A stretch of DNA of 64,000 bases from assembly GCA_020310875.1 (NCBI GenBank), contig CM035420.1, positions 187,576,380-187,640,379 on the forward strand. The letters run 5' to 3'. The DNA is from Ceratopteris richardii (taxonomy: Eukaryota > Streptophyta > Polypodiopsida > Polypodiales > Pteridaceae). The notes below the pieces were generated by a model that saw nothing but the letters and a program-made list of their open reading frames with translations, searched no databases and was not told where the DNA came from. Made by a program: the position numbers and the translations under genes. Of the stretch, positions 31,867 to 42,959 are shown piece by piece (the first letter of the stretch is position 1; each line of letters begins with the position of its first letter).

Positions 31867-32602
31867 TGTAGCAGTACTTTGATACACCCTTAAAATAATG
31901 TATTTTATGTTTTGCTTTTCAAGATGCAGAAGCCAAACACAAGGCAAGTTACCTCGATTTCGAACAAAAGAAGAAGCAGAAGAAGTGAAGAGCAAGAAAA
32001 TGGTGGAAGGGGGATCCAACTCATGAAGAAGGCCAAATTTCCCATTTCACCTATTTTCCCAAGTTCCCTAATTCCCATTTCACCTCTTTTCCCAAGTTGC
32101 CTATTTTCCCATTTCACCTATTTCCCCAAGTTGTCTAAATTCCCATTTCACCTATTTTCCCAAGTTGTCTAAATTCCCATTTCACCTATTTTCCCAAGTT
32201 GCCTAATTCCCCATTTCACCTATTTTCATAAGTCGTCTAATTCTCCCAGTTCACCAAATCTCTAAGTTGTCTAATTTTCCTAAACTGACCAATTAGTCGA
32301 TTTTTTTAGTCAAATTTTACAAGTTAGTCGACTTACTCAAAAGTTCACCAATTTTATGAAGTTAGTCTACTTACTTCAAAAGTAGTCTAATTTTTAAGAA
32401 AAGGGTGTACTTTTGATTTAGTCTACTTTTTCACTTGAAAAAAGAGACTAAATTTTCCAGATCTCCATATACTCTAAATTTTCAGCCACTTGCACGCGGA
32501 GAACTCATGGACGGTGGACGGCGCCGAATACCTGAAGCTATCCTTCACTTCCAGGAAAACTATATAAGTAGACCTCTCCTTCAACAAAGAACAAGCTTAG
32601 AC
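31867..32602 (+). repeat. Gypsy C 3' LTR, truncated
   Basis: It starts TGTAGCAGTACTTTGATACA, follows the 5' LTR through the minisatellite and TATA region, and stops at CAACAAAGAACAAGCTTAGA. Relative to the 5' LTR it has extra CCCATTTCACCTATT units and a GTCGA segment near 32290, and lacks about 110 bases before the TATA box. The missing U5 end means the right junction with copia LTR1 arose by deletion. Confidence 0.8.
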
Positions 32603-33596
32603 ACACCTGCTCAGAATGATGATTGGAGAGTGAAGTAGGTCACTTTGAATTGCTAATGAACATAAATAATCACATATGTATCCTGGAAGATGATCCACTA
32701 ATGGTAGGATCAAAACAGATAGGATGGAAGATAGTGCAAGATTAAAAACTTGCTATTTTAGTTCATTCACATGTCCAGTGTTTTGAACAATTCTCTGAGC
32801 ATAGAAGCAATTGGCTTAATTCCTTTTGAGAAACTCTAATTAACTTAGTAAGCTAATGATCATGAGTGGCTTCATAAAAAATGGACTACATGCAGAGAAA
32901 TGTGTTTAGAAATCCATAGCTCTATCCCGACATTTACGGGCTGCTACAGTTATCATACCAGTGAGCAATGTAATGCTAATATGTGATGATCCCAAGAAGT
33001 AATGCTAATGAAACTTTATAGGATTGTAATAGACAGTATGCTGATTCTATCATGCTTTAAATCATTGCAAATGATCAACTACACGTAGAGAACAAGCTCT
33101 GACAAGATCACTGTTAGAGTTATGACAGAGAAGTGAAATGACAATGTAATGATCATATATGTATTAAAACATTTAGAAATACAATGTCATAGGCAATCAA
33201 ACATTGCTCAATGTGTGAGAGGGAGTGAGCTATGAGGTGAACTCCCACTTCACAATGAGTGTACAACAAAACGATCTCTGAACCTCGAGATGCATGTGGG
33301 TCTATTAGATCCTTCTTTTAAAGTAATACTTGGAGCCAAGGTTTGAATTCAAATTCAAACTTCCACCTAAAAGGTGAATGCTAACATCTAGGATAGATTC
33401 TCTCCTTTCTCAACAACCAAATGATACATGATTTAGAGCTTCCTAACTCCTCATGGGTATAATCCACTTTTACAAAGATAAGTGTGAAGTACTTTTACAA
33501 GAGGTAGATCATATGAAGCCTTTCAAAGGTTATGCCAATACGATAATCATAAGTTAGTTAATCAAGTATGTGGGCTTGGTTTTGATTGCATCAACA
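32603..33596 (-). repeat. Copia LTR1, right part
   Basis: Continues from 27225: ACACCTGCTCAGAATGATGA matches LTR2 at about 38565. It ends TCAACA at 33596, followed by the polypurine tract of internal 1 (minus GAGGGGGAGC). Confidence 0.88.
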
Positions 33597-34470
33597 GCTC
33601 CCCCTCAAGCCTAACATCCTTGGTCTTTATTGTTCTTTGATTTCCTGCAAACCAATCATTAATTTGAACCTGTTTATCTTTGTTCCATCCGATGCCTTTG
33701 TGAGTATATTTGCACATTGTAAATGAGTTGACACATAGGATAGTTGAATATCCTTGTTAAGCAATTTCTCCCTTACATAATGATAGCGCACTTCAATGTG
33801 CTTAGTCTTTGCATGATATACAAGATTAGAAGCCAAATGAAGTGAATTAGTATTGTCTCCAAAGATTATTGGAGTGTAGGAATGTATCTCCAAATGTGCA
33901 TATAGTTTCTTAAGCCACATAGCTTCCTGAGTTGCAATTACCAAACCTCTATATTCTCCTTCTGTGGAAGATAGGGCCACAGTTGGTTGCCTCTTGGATG
34001 ACCAAGATATGAGCTTTGAATCTGCAAAGGATAGGTACCCTGAAGTGCTCCTCCTATCATCATTGGAGGGAGCCCAATCTCCATTAGAATACATCATTAT
34101 ATCTATGTCAGAAGTGAAGGGATAGAACAATCCTTCAATCATTGTACCCTTTGGTTACTTAAGCACCCTCTTTGCAGCTTCCATATGAGGTTTCCTTGGT
34201 GCATGCATATACTGACTTAATGTACTTACTGCATAGGCAATGTCTACTCTTGTTAAAGGAGCATAATTAAGACTTTCCACAAGTTGTTGATAGCCTGTAA
34301 CATCATCAAGTAGTTCACCTTCATTTGAACTTAGCTTATGATTGAGCTCCATAGGAATACCTACAACTTTAGTGTTCTCCATCTTAAACTTTACCAAAAT
34401 ATCATGTATGTACTTCTTTTGAGTGATAAATAGAACTAAATCTGTATACACAAGACTAAGCCAAGAAAGT
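33597..34470 (-). pseudogene. Copia internal 1: RNase H
   Basis: Minus frames carry ELNHKLSSNEGELLDDVTGYQ and VDIAYAVSTLSQYM (end of RT domain). The RNase H follows: GDWAPSNDDRRSTSGYL (first Asp), SLSSTEGEY-type ALSSTEGEYRG (Glu), FGDNTNSLHLASN (Asp) and HIEVRYHYVREKLL. A stop after the KGT of the connection region splits it at about 34150. The element's polypurine tract and LTR1 follow. Confidence 0.85.
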
Positions 34471-34501
34471 AGGTTAATAAACCAAGATAACTGATTTTAA
34501 A

Positions 34502-35283
34502 TTACTTCATTACTTGAGCCTTGAGTTGCTTGATGCCATTAGCATCATTCTCTGTAATAATGATGTCATCTACATAGACACATAAGCAAATGACTTCTGA
34601 TTTGTTCTTCTTTAACAAATAGAGAAGAATCTGCCTTGCTTGCCACAAAGTCTTGGTCCTGCAAATAAGTAACAAGTCTATGGTTCCAAGCTCTAGGTGC
34701 TTTCTTGAGATCATAGAGTGCTTTCCTAAGCTTGCATACATAACCTAGTTTATCTTCATCTTCAAACCATGGTGGTTGTGCCGTATACACTTCTTTTGAC
34801 ATCCATCCATTAAAGAATGCATTCTTGGCATCTAATTGATATAAGTTCCAATTTTTGGAAGCAGCAAGACTTACCAAAACCCTGATTGTTTGCATCTTTG
34901 CCACAGGTGAAAATGTTTCTTCATAATCTACTCCATGTGTTTGGGCAAATCCCTTTGCCACTAACCTTGCTTTGTACCTGTTTATAGAGCCGTCAGAGTT
35001 CTTTTTGATTTTGTATATCCACCTTGAACCAATTACCTTCATAATCTGGCTTCTTGGGAACTAGATCCCAAGTGTGATTTTCCTGTAATGCTTCCACTTC
35101 TTCCTGCATAGCTTCTCTCCATTCTTTCTTCTTCCTAGCCTCTTCAAATGAAGAAGGCTCTTCTGCCACAGTGGCTTTAGTGATATACACAGAATGTTTT
35201 GTGACTAAGGATGTATCATATCCATATCTTATGGGCTTCTTACTTTCTCTTTGTGATCTCCTTAATTCTTGATTTGAAGACAC
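34502..35283 (-). pseudogene. Copia internal 1: reverse transcriptase
   Basis: ALQENHTWDLVPKKP, RWIYKIKKNSDGSINRYKAR, VDYEETFSPVAKMQTIRVLV, NLYQLDAKNAFFNGW (first catalytic Asp), LRKALYDLKKAPRAWN and CLCVYVDDIIIT (catalytic YVDD) are all present. They are split over three frames by at least two shifts (about 35040 and 34660). This is the RVT_2 domain of Ty1/copia. Confidence 0.87.
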
Positions 35284-35294
35284 TGGTATGTCTT

Positions 35295-36262
35295 CTAATT
35301 GCTTGAGCTTGACCTTGCCTCTTGACCTTCAAGCTTTGAAGTCAATCTTTTCTTCATCTTCTGAGATGATATCTTCTGCCAATGGTTGATCTTCTTGTGT
35401 GAGGGTTGGAAAATCATTCTCCAAATCATATGGTAGCATGACTTTCCTGCAATCATCTTCAAACGATGAATTTTTTCATCAAATACTACATCCCTACTCA
35501 CTATGAATGCCTTGTTAGTGGGATTGTATAACCTATACCCCTTTTGATTCTGATCATACCCAATAAATATACATTTCTTAACCTTAGGGTCAAGCTTTCC
35601 TCTGATTTGTGAGGGGATGTGTGCATAAGCAATGCACCCAAATATTTTGCAAAGGTCCAATGAGGGTCTCCTTCCATTCCATGCTTCATAGGGTGTCATA
35701 CCATCCAATGATTTGGATGGAAGCCTATTGACAAGGTAGGTGGCTGTGGAAACAGCCTCTGCCCATAGATAATTAGGTAACTTCTTCTCGTTTAACATAG
35801 ACCTAGCAGCTTAAACAATTAACCCGTTCCTTCTCTCTGCCATTCCATTCAATTCAGGAGTGCATGTGGTTGTTACTTCCCTCTTTATGCCTCTGTCCTG
35901 AAGAAATAGATCAAACTCATGTGGAAAATACTTACCACCTCCATTAGACCTCATCCTCTTCAAGCTCCTTCCTGTTTGGTTTTCAACTAGTGCCAAGTAC
36001 TTCTTGAAACATGTAAGTACCTCATCCTTATGCTTCATGAAATAAAGGATTGTCCATCTACTGTAATTATCAATAAATGACACATAGTACCTTGAACTTA
36101 AGATGGATGGATCTTTGCTAGGACCCCACACATTAGTGTGTACAAGCTTTAAATAGTCTTCATGGATGTATCCATTCCTGTTGAATGGTTGTCTGTTGAA
36201 TGGTTGCCTGTGAGCCTTGCCGAATTGGCATGCTCCACATTTGTATATCATATGTATATCAT
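35295..36262 (-). pseudogene. Copia internal 1: integrase, second (duplicated) copy
   Basis: CGACQFGKAHRQPFN, VHTNVWGPSKDPS, YYVSFIDNYSRWT, then MRSNGGGKYF where the catalytic Asp of the usual SDGGGE has become Asn, TPELNGMAERRN (Glu), then the integrase C-terminal GKLDPKVKKCIFIGYDQNQKGYRLYN. A stop splits it near 35811. It is one of two tandem copies of this region. Confidence 0.82.
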
Positions 36263-36934
36263 ATGTTGCTTGGTCACATTAGGAATGCCAAGCACACTTT
36301 GATCCCTCCTATATGTGGTCTCCTTCCATTCCATGCTTCATAGGGTGTCATACCTCCCAATGATTTGGATGGAAGACTATTGCCCAGGTAGGTGGCTATG
36401 GGAACAACCTCTGCCCATAGATAATTAGGTAACTTCTTCTCATTTAACATAGACCTAGCAGCTTCAACAATTAAACCGTTCCTTCTCTCTTCCACTCCAT
36501 TCAATTCAGAAGTGTATGTGGTTGGTACTTCCCTCTTTATGCCTCTGTCCTAAAGAAATAGATCAGACTCATGTGAAAAATACTCACCACCTCCATCAGA
36601 TCTCATCCTCTTTAAGCTCCTTCCTGTTTGTTTTTCAACTAGTGCCAGATACTTCTTGAAACATGTAAATACCTAATCCTTATGCTTCATGAAATAAAGG
36701 ATTGTCTATCTACTGTAATCATTAATAAATGACACATAGTACCTTGAACTTGAGATGGATGGATCTTTGCTAGGATCCCACACATTAGTGTGTACAAGCT
36801 CCAAATAGTCTTCATGGATGCATCCTTTCCTATTGAATGGTTGCCTCTGAACCTTTCCGAATTGGCATGCTCCACATTTGTATATCATATGGTGCTTGGT
36901 CACATTGGGAATGCAAAGCACACTTTGATCCCTG
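35665..36934 (-). repeat. Tandem duplication of about 0.65 kb within copia integrase
   Basis: Unit 1 (35665-36307) and unit 2 (36317-36934) both run from GGTCTCCTTCCATTCCATGC to CACACTTTGATCCCT on the plus strand with scattered differences. Unit 2 has one RQPFN codon block fewer. The other internal copy (41477-42799) has this region once. Confidence 0.88.
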
Positions 36935-36990
36935 CAAATTTGCTTCAGAGTTCTTTTTCCTATGTGTCCTAGCCTTTTGTGCCACATTTC
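36274..36990 (-). pseudogene. Copia internal 1: pre-integrase and first integrase copy
   Basis: MWHKRLGHIGKRTLKQICRD (GAG-pre-integrase), CGACQFGKVQRQPFN (zinc-binding end), SRYYVSFINDYSR, MRSDGGGEYF with catalytic Asp kept, NGVEERRNG with Glu, and YEAWNGRRP. It then runs into the duplicated second copy. Several shifts and stops are present. Confidence 0.82.
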
Positions 36991-37239
36991 TAACTCAGAT
37001 AAGGTTTGATCTCTATAACTGAATAGAGCTATGTTTCTTGTGTCTTCAATCTCAAATGTAAATAATCTACCTGTCTTCTCACCTTTGGCAATCCTTTTGA
37101 AGCCTTGTTGGGGGTCTTTAACATATTCTCCATGCTTAGTGAATGTGACCTGTAAAGCTTTCTCAACAATCTGCCCAACACTAATTAGGTTTTTGGTTAT
37201 AGTAGGTTCATACTAGCATTAGATGTTCTGATATTTCTT

Positions 37240-37410
37240 ATCTGCTTGACTCAGTGTTTAGTGTCATCACCTGTTTGTACTTCATGCTTCCCCTTGGGTT
37301 CTTCAAGATCAGATAATAGAGCTACATTTCCAGCCACATGATTTGAACAACTTGAATCAATGTAGAAAAGATGCTCATCATCTTTACCTTGCTTGGATGT
37401 CATGTTCATG
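37240..37410 (-). pseudogene. Copia internal 1: protease remnant with DSS active site
   Basis: Minus frame FYIDSSCSNHVAGNVALLSD. The catalytic Asp-Ser-Gly triad of copia protease is Asp-Ser-Ser here (37350-37358), while the sister copy keeps DSG (42740-42748). It would be inactive even without the surrounding frame breaks. Confidence 0.78.
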
Positions 37411-37427
37411 TTGAGTAAAGATTCTTC

Positions 37428-38479
37428 TTAGTCTTCAGTACAGTTATTGTAGTCCCTTCTTCCTCTGAAGTTTCGTTGATAATTGTTGTTGTTGTAGCCT
37501 TCATTGTAGTTATGGTTGTAGTTGCCTCCACCATTGTTGTATCTCCCTCTTGATTGTCCATAGCTGCCTCTATGGTAGCCTCTTCCCCTTTGGTTCCTTG
37601 TATTTTGTAGCATTCTTCTATAGAGTGCTTGTTAAGGCCACAAATGTTGCATGGTGAGTTGTTGTAGGGTCTCCCCCTGCCTTGCTTTCCTCCTCTTCCC
37701 TTCGTCTAGCACCTCTTCCTCTTCTTGCATAATTAGCTTGAGAGGTACTAGCCTCTTCTTCATGCTTCTTGCTTTTACCTTTATCCTTAGCTTTATTCTT
37801 ATCTGTATAAAGTGAAGAAGATTGGTTACCTCTTGAGTTGTCACCATTTCTGTTGAGCTATCTCATGGGTGAAGAGTTACCCATCAAAGTGTTAAGGTCA
37901 GGTATTTGCATATCCATGTAGAGGTCCATTGCTCTGGTGAAGGACTTCCACTTGTCATCAACCTTGATTCAATTAATGATCTGGCTCACAATGTGTTCTT
38001 CTTCTATCTCTTCTCCAATGCTTGCAAGCTGGTCAGCCACATCTTTCATTTTGGTTACATAATTAGCCACTCCTTGCTTTGGTTGTTTCTTTAAGGTTGT
38101 AAATTCCATCCACAACTGATTCTTCCTAGCTCTTGTGTTTGAGGAGAAATATGATGAAAGCACTTCCCAAGTCTCTTGGGAGGTCTTGCAATTCCTAACA
38201 TATGGTAACAAGAAATCAGAAATTGAGTTTAGTACATATGACCAGGCAAGAGAATCCTTTGCACACCATGTGGTCAACCTTTCTTGCTCCTCCCTTGAAG
38301 GTTGTTGTTTGCTCCTCCCTTGAAGGTTGTTGCTTGCTCTTGAGAATTTGCATCTCTTCATCTCTTGAGATGTATCCATATAGACTTCTCCCTTGAAGGT
38401 AGGCTTGCATCCTTAGTGACGATGCTAAGTAGTTGTTCCTGTCCAATTTATCAATGAAGGATGGAAATCCATCTCCCAT
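37428..38479 (-). pseudogene. Copia internal 1: gag
   Basis: The ATG at 38479 opens MGDGFPSFIDKLDRNNYLAS, MQAYLQGRSLYGYISRDEE. A duplicated QQPSREEQ segment and shift follow near 38300, then CAKDSLAWSYVLNSISDFLL, ETWEVLSSYFSSN, EEEHIVSQIIN, and near 37640 the knuckle CNICGLNKHSIEEC (in a different frame). The C-terminus is Arg/Gly/Asn/Tyr-rich (RGRYNNGGGNYNHNYN). It is a Ty1/copia nucleocapsid precursor, broken by indels. Confidence 0.85.
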
Positions 38480-38505
38480 CTTGATTATTGTTGTTGTGAT
38501 ACCAC

Positions 38506-39556
38506 TGTTGGAGGAGATGGTGGATAGTCACTAGAGATGAAGCGATGTAGCTAAATCCTGCTTCACACTTGCTCAGAATGATGATTGGAAAGTGTAGTAG
38601 GTCTCTTTGACTTGCTAATGAACACAAATAATCATATATGTAGCTTGGAAGATGATCCACTAATGGTAGGATCAAAACAGACAGGTTGGAAGATAGTGCA
38701 AGATAAAAAACTTGCTATTTTAGTTCATACACATGTCCAGTGTTTTGAACAATTCTCTGAGCACAGAACCAATTGGCTTAATTCCTTTTGAGAAACTCTA
38801 ATTAACTTAGTAAGCTAATGATCATGAGTGGTTTCATAAAAAATGATGGACTACATGCAGAGAAATGTGTTTAGAAATCCATAGCTCTATCTCGACATTT
38901 ACGGGCTTCTACAGTTATGAGGCCAGTGAGCAATGTAGTGCTAATATCTGAGGATCCCAAGAAGTAATGTTAATGAAACTTTGTAGGATTGTAATAGACA
39001 GTATCTTGATTCTATCATGCTTTAAATCATTGCAAATGATCAACTACACGCAGAGAACAAGCTCTGACAAGATCACTGTTAGAGTTATGACAGAGAAGTG
39101 AAATGACAATGTAATGATCATATATGTATTAAAACATTTACAAATACAATGTCATGGGCAATCAAACATTGCTCAATGTGTGAGAGGGAGTGAGCTATGA
39201 GGTGAGCTCCCACTTCACAATGAGTGTACATCAAAATGATCTCTGAACCTCGAGATGCACGTGGGTCTATTAGATCCTTCTTTTAAAGTCATACTTGGAT
39301 CCAAGGTTTGAATTCAAATTCAAACTTGCACCTAAAAGGTGAATGCTAACATCTAGGATAGATTCTCTCCTTTCTCAACAACCAAGTGATACGTGATTTA
39401 GAGCTTCCTAACTCCTCGTGGGTATAATCCACTTTTACAAGGATAAGTGTGAAGTACTTTTACAAGAGGTAGATCAAGCCTTTCAAAGGTTATGCCAATA
39501 AGATAATCATGAGCTAGTTAACCAAGTATGTCGGCTTGGTTTTGATTGCACCAACA
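38506..39556 (-). repeat. Copia LTR2 (middle)
   Basis: 1051 bp; plus strand TGTTGGAGGAG to TGCACCAACA. It serves as 5' LTR of internal 1 (primer site TGGTATCA at 38504-38497, one base away) and as 3' LTR of internal 2 (polypurine CTTCAGGGGGAGC to its right). Confidence 0.92.
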
Positions 39557-39633
39557 GCTCCCCCTGAAGCCTAACATTTTTCGTCTTTTTTGTTCTTTGA
39601 TTTCCTACAAACCAATCATTAATTCAAACCTGT

Positions 39634-40400
39634 TCATCTTTGTTCCATCCAATGCCTTTGTGAGTATATCTTCACATTGTAAATGAGTTGACACATAGGA
39701 TAGTTAATATCCTTGCTAAGAAATTTCTCCCTTGCATAATGATAGTGCACTTCAATGTGCTTAGTCCTTGCATGATATACAGGATTAGCAGCCAAATGAA
39801 GTGAACTAGTACCGTCTCTAAAGATTATTGGAGTGTAGGAATGTATCTCCAAATCTGCATATAGTTTCTTAAGCCACATAGCTTCCTGAGTTGCAATTGC
39901 CAAACCTCTATATTCTGCTTCTTTGGAAGATAGGGACAGAGTTATTTTCCTCTTGGATGACCAAGATATGAGCTTTGAACCTGCAAAGGATAAGTATCCT
40001 GAAGTGCTCCTCTTATCATCTTTGGAGCCAGCCCAATCTGCATCTAAATACATCTTTATATCTATGTCAGAAGTGAAGGGATAGAACAACCCTTCAATCA
40101 TTGTACCCTTTAGATACTTAAGCACCCTCTTTGCAGCTTCCATACGAGGCTTCCTTGGTGCATGCATAGGCTTCCTCGGTGCATACATAAACCGACTTAA
40201 TGTACTTACTGCATAGGCAATATCTACTCTTGTTAAAGTAGCATAATTAAGACTTCCCACAAGTTGTTGATAGCCTGTAACATCATCAAGTAGTTCACCT
40301 TCATGTGAACTTAGTTTATGATTGAGCTCCATAGGAATACCTGCAACATTAGTGTTCTCCATCTTAAACTTTACCAACATATCATGTATGTACTTCCTTT
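39634..40400 (-). pseudogene. Copia internal 2: RNase H
   Basis: The 248-codon open frame holds ELNHKLSSHEGELLDDVTGY, ADWAGSKDDKRSTSGYLSF, SLSSKEAEYRGLAIATQEA, FRDGTSSLHLAANPVYHART and HIEVHYHYAREKFL. The catalytic Asp, Glu and Asp are recognisable. There is an extra duplicated PMHAPRKPRM segment. It is the best-kept RNase H of the window. Confidence 0.87.
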
Positions 40401-40499
40401 GAGTGATAAATATGGCTCAATCTGTATACACAAGCTCTGAGCCAAGAAAGTAGGTTAATAAACCAAGATAACTAATTTTTCCTTCATTAATTGAGCTTT

Positions 40500-41477
40500 G
40501 ACCTTCGTGATGCCATTAGCATCATCCTTGTAATAATGATGTCATCTACATAGACACATAAGTAGATAACTTCTGATTTGTTCTTCTTAACAAATAGAGA
40601 AGAATCTTCCTTGCTTGCCACAAAACCTTGGTCCTGCAAATAAGTAACAAGTCTATGGTTTCAGGCTCTAGGTGCTTGCTTGAGACCATAGAGTGCTTTC
40701 CTAAGCTTGCATACATAATCTAGTTTATCTTCATCTTCAAACCTTGGTGGTTGTGCTGTATACACTTCTTTTGATATCCATCCATTAAAAAAATGCATTC
40801 TTGACATCTAACTGATATAAGTTCCAATTTTTAGAAGCAGCAAGACTTACCAAAACCGTGATTGTTGGCATTTTTGCCACAAGTGAAAATGTTTCTTCAT
40901 AATCTAATCCATGTGTTTGGGCAAATCCCTTTGCCACTAACCTTGTCTTGTACGTGTTTATAAAGCCATCGGAGTTCTTTTTGATTTTGTATATCCACCT
41001 TGAATCAATTACCTTCATATCTGGCTTCTTGGGAACTAGATCCCAAGTGTGATTTTCTTGTAATGGTTCCACTTCTTCCTACATAGCTTCTCTCCATTCT
41101 TTCTTTTTCCTAGCCTCTTCAAATGAAGAAGGCTCTTCTTCCATAGTGTCTTTAGTGATATACAGAGAATGTTTTGTGACTAAGGATGTATCATATTCAT
41201 ACCTTATGGGCTTCTTACTTTCTCTTTGTGATCTCCTTAATGCTTGATTTGAAGACTTTGGTATGTCTTCTAATTGCTTCAGCTTGACCTTGCCTCTTGA
41301 CTTCCAAGCTTTGAAGTCAATTTGCTCTTCATCTTTTGAGTTGATATCTTCTGCCAATGGTCGATCTTCTTGTGTGAGGGTTGGAAAATCATTCTCCAAA
41401 TAATATGGTAGCTTGAATTTCCTGCAATCATCTTCAAACCATGAATTATTTTCATCAAATACTACATCCCTACTCAC
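40500..41477 (-). pseudogene. Copia internal 2: reverse transcriptase
   Basis: SRDVVFDENNSWFEDDCRKF and a linker (41477-41079), then NHTWDLVPKKPDMKVIDSRW, VDYEETF-like [32 protein letters not shown], and YVDD at 40548-40537. At least three shifts and a stop are present. Confidence 0.85.
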
Positions 41478-42799
41478 TATGAATGCCTAGTGGGATTGTA
41501 TAACCTATACCCCTTTTGATTCTGATCATACCCAATAAATATACATTTCTTAACCTTAAGGTCAAGCTTTCCTCTGATTTGTGAGGGGATGTTTGTAGAA
41601 GCAATGCACCCAAATATTTTGCAATGGTCCAATGAGGGTCTCCTTCCATTCCATGCTTCATAGGGTGTCATACCATCTAATGATTTGGATGAAAGCCTAT
41701 TGATCAGGAAGGTGGCTGTGGAAACAACCTCTTCCCATAGATAATTAGGTAACTTCTTCTCATTCAACATAGACCTAGCAACTTCAACAATTAACCCGTT
41801 CCTTCTCTCTGCCACTCCATTCAATTCAGGAGTGTATGTGGTTGTTACTTCCCTCTTTATGCCTCTGTCCTCAAGAAATAGATCAAACTCATGTGAAAAA
41901 TACTCACCACCTCCATCAGACCTGATCCTCTTCAAGCTCCTTCTTGTTTGGTTTTCAACTAGTGCCAAGTGCTTCTTGAAACATGTAAGTACCTCATCCT
42001 TGTGCTTCATGAAATAAAGGATTGTCCATCTACTGTAATCATCAATAAATGACACATAGTACCTTGAATCTGAGATGGATGGATCTTTGCTAGGACCCCA
42101 CACATTAGTGTGTACAAGCTCCAAATAGTTTTCATGGATGTATCCATTCGTGTTGAATGGTTGCCTATTGAATGGTTGCCTGTTGAATGGTTGCCTATTG
42201 AATGGTTGCCTGTGAGCCTTGCCAAATTGGCATGCTCCACATTTGTATATCATATGTTGCTTGGTCACAATGGGAATGACAAGCACACTTTGATCCCTGC
42301 AAATTATCTTCAAAGTTCTTTCTCCTATGTGTCCTAGCATTTTGTGCCACATTTCTAACTCAGATAAGGTTTGATCTCTATAACTCAATAGAGCTATATT
42401 TCTTGTATATTCAATTTCAAATGTAAATAATGTACCTGTCTTCTCACCTTTGGGAATCCTTTTGAAGCCTTGATGGGGGTCTTCAACATATTCTCCATGC
42501 TTAGTGAATCTAACCTGTAAACCTTTCTCAACAATCTGCCCAACACTAATTAGGTTTTTGGTTATAGTAGGCACATACAAAAGTTTGCTGAGAAGGTACA
42601 TACTACCATTAGATGTTTTGACATTTCTTATTTGCTTGATTGAGTGTGTAGTGTCATCACCTGATTGTACTTCATGCTTCCCCTTGGGTTCTTCAAGATC
42701 AGATAATAGAGCTACATTTCTAGCCACATGATTTGAACAACCTGAATCAATGTAGAAAAGATATTCATCATCTTTACCTTGCTTGGATGTCATGTTCAT
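41477..42799 (-). pseudogene. Copia internal 2: protease and integrase, 440-codon open frame
   Basis: This is the longest clean retroelement frame here. Protease FYIDSGCSNHVARN (residues 15-28); pre-integrase MWHKMLGHIGERTLK; zinc end CGACQFGKAHRQPFN with the block RQPFN repeated in tandem; core VHTNVWGPSKDPS, FIDDYSRWT (Asp), RIRSDGGGEYFSHEF (Asp), YTPELNGVAERRN (Glu); C-terminus CIFIGYDQNQKGYRLYN. The frame is lost after YNPT, where a deletion joins it to SRDVVFDE in another frame. Neither a gag nor an RT is in frame with it. Confidence 0.88.
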
Positions 42800-42959
42800 G
42801 TTGAGTAAAGAGTCCTCTTAGTCTTTAGTAAAGTTATTGTAGTCCCTTCTTCCTTTGAAGTTTCCTTGATAATTGTTGTTGTTGTAGCTTTCATTGTAGT
42901 TATGGTTGTAGTTGCGTCCACCATTGTTGTATCTCCCTCTTGATTGTCCATAGCTGCCT

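Larger units (their letters stand above)
27226..32602 (+). mobile_element. Gypsy C: pol-deleted Athila-like element in a copia LTR
   Basis: The 5' LTR is 27226-28467; then primer site 28477-28496, gag, protease, a GTCGA-rich 3' array, the start of the accessory ORF, hairpin and purine-rich end, and a truncated 3' LTR 31867-about 32602. RT, RNase H and integrase are absent: sequence passes from just after the protease (about 30905) straight into the 3' array. It is inserted between two halves of copia LTR1. It must have moved with enzymes supplied by relatives such as gypsy F. The 3' LTR stops soon after its TATA region. Confidence 0.85.

Noticed and set aside
42110-42337. Plus-strand frame coding EWLPIEWLPVEWLP repeats
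   Set aside because: Antisense reading of the RQPFN codon expansion in copia integrase.
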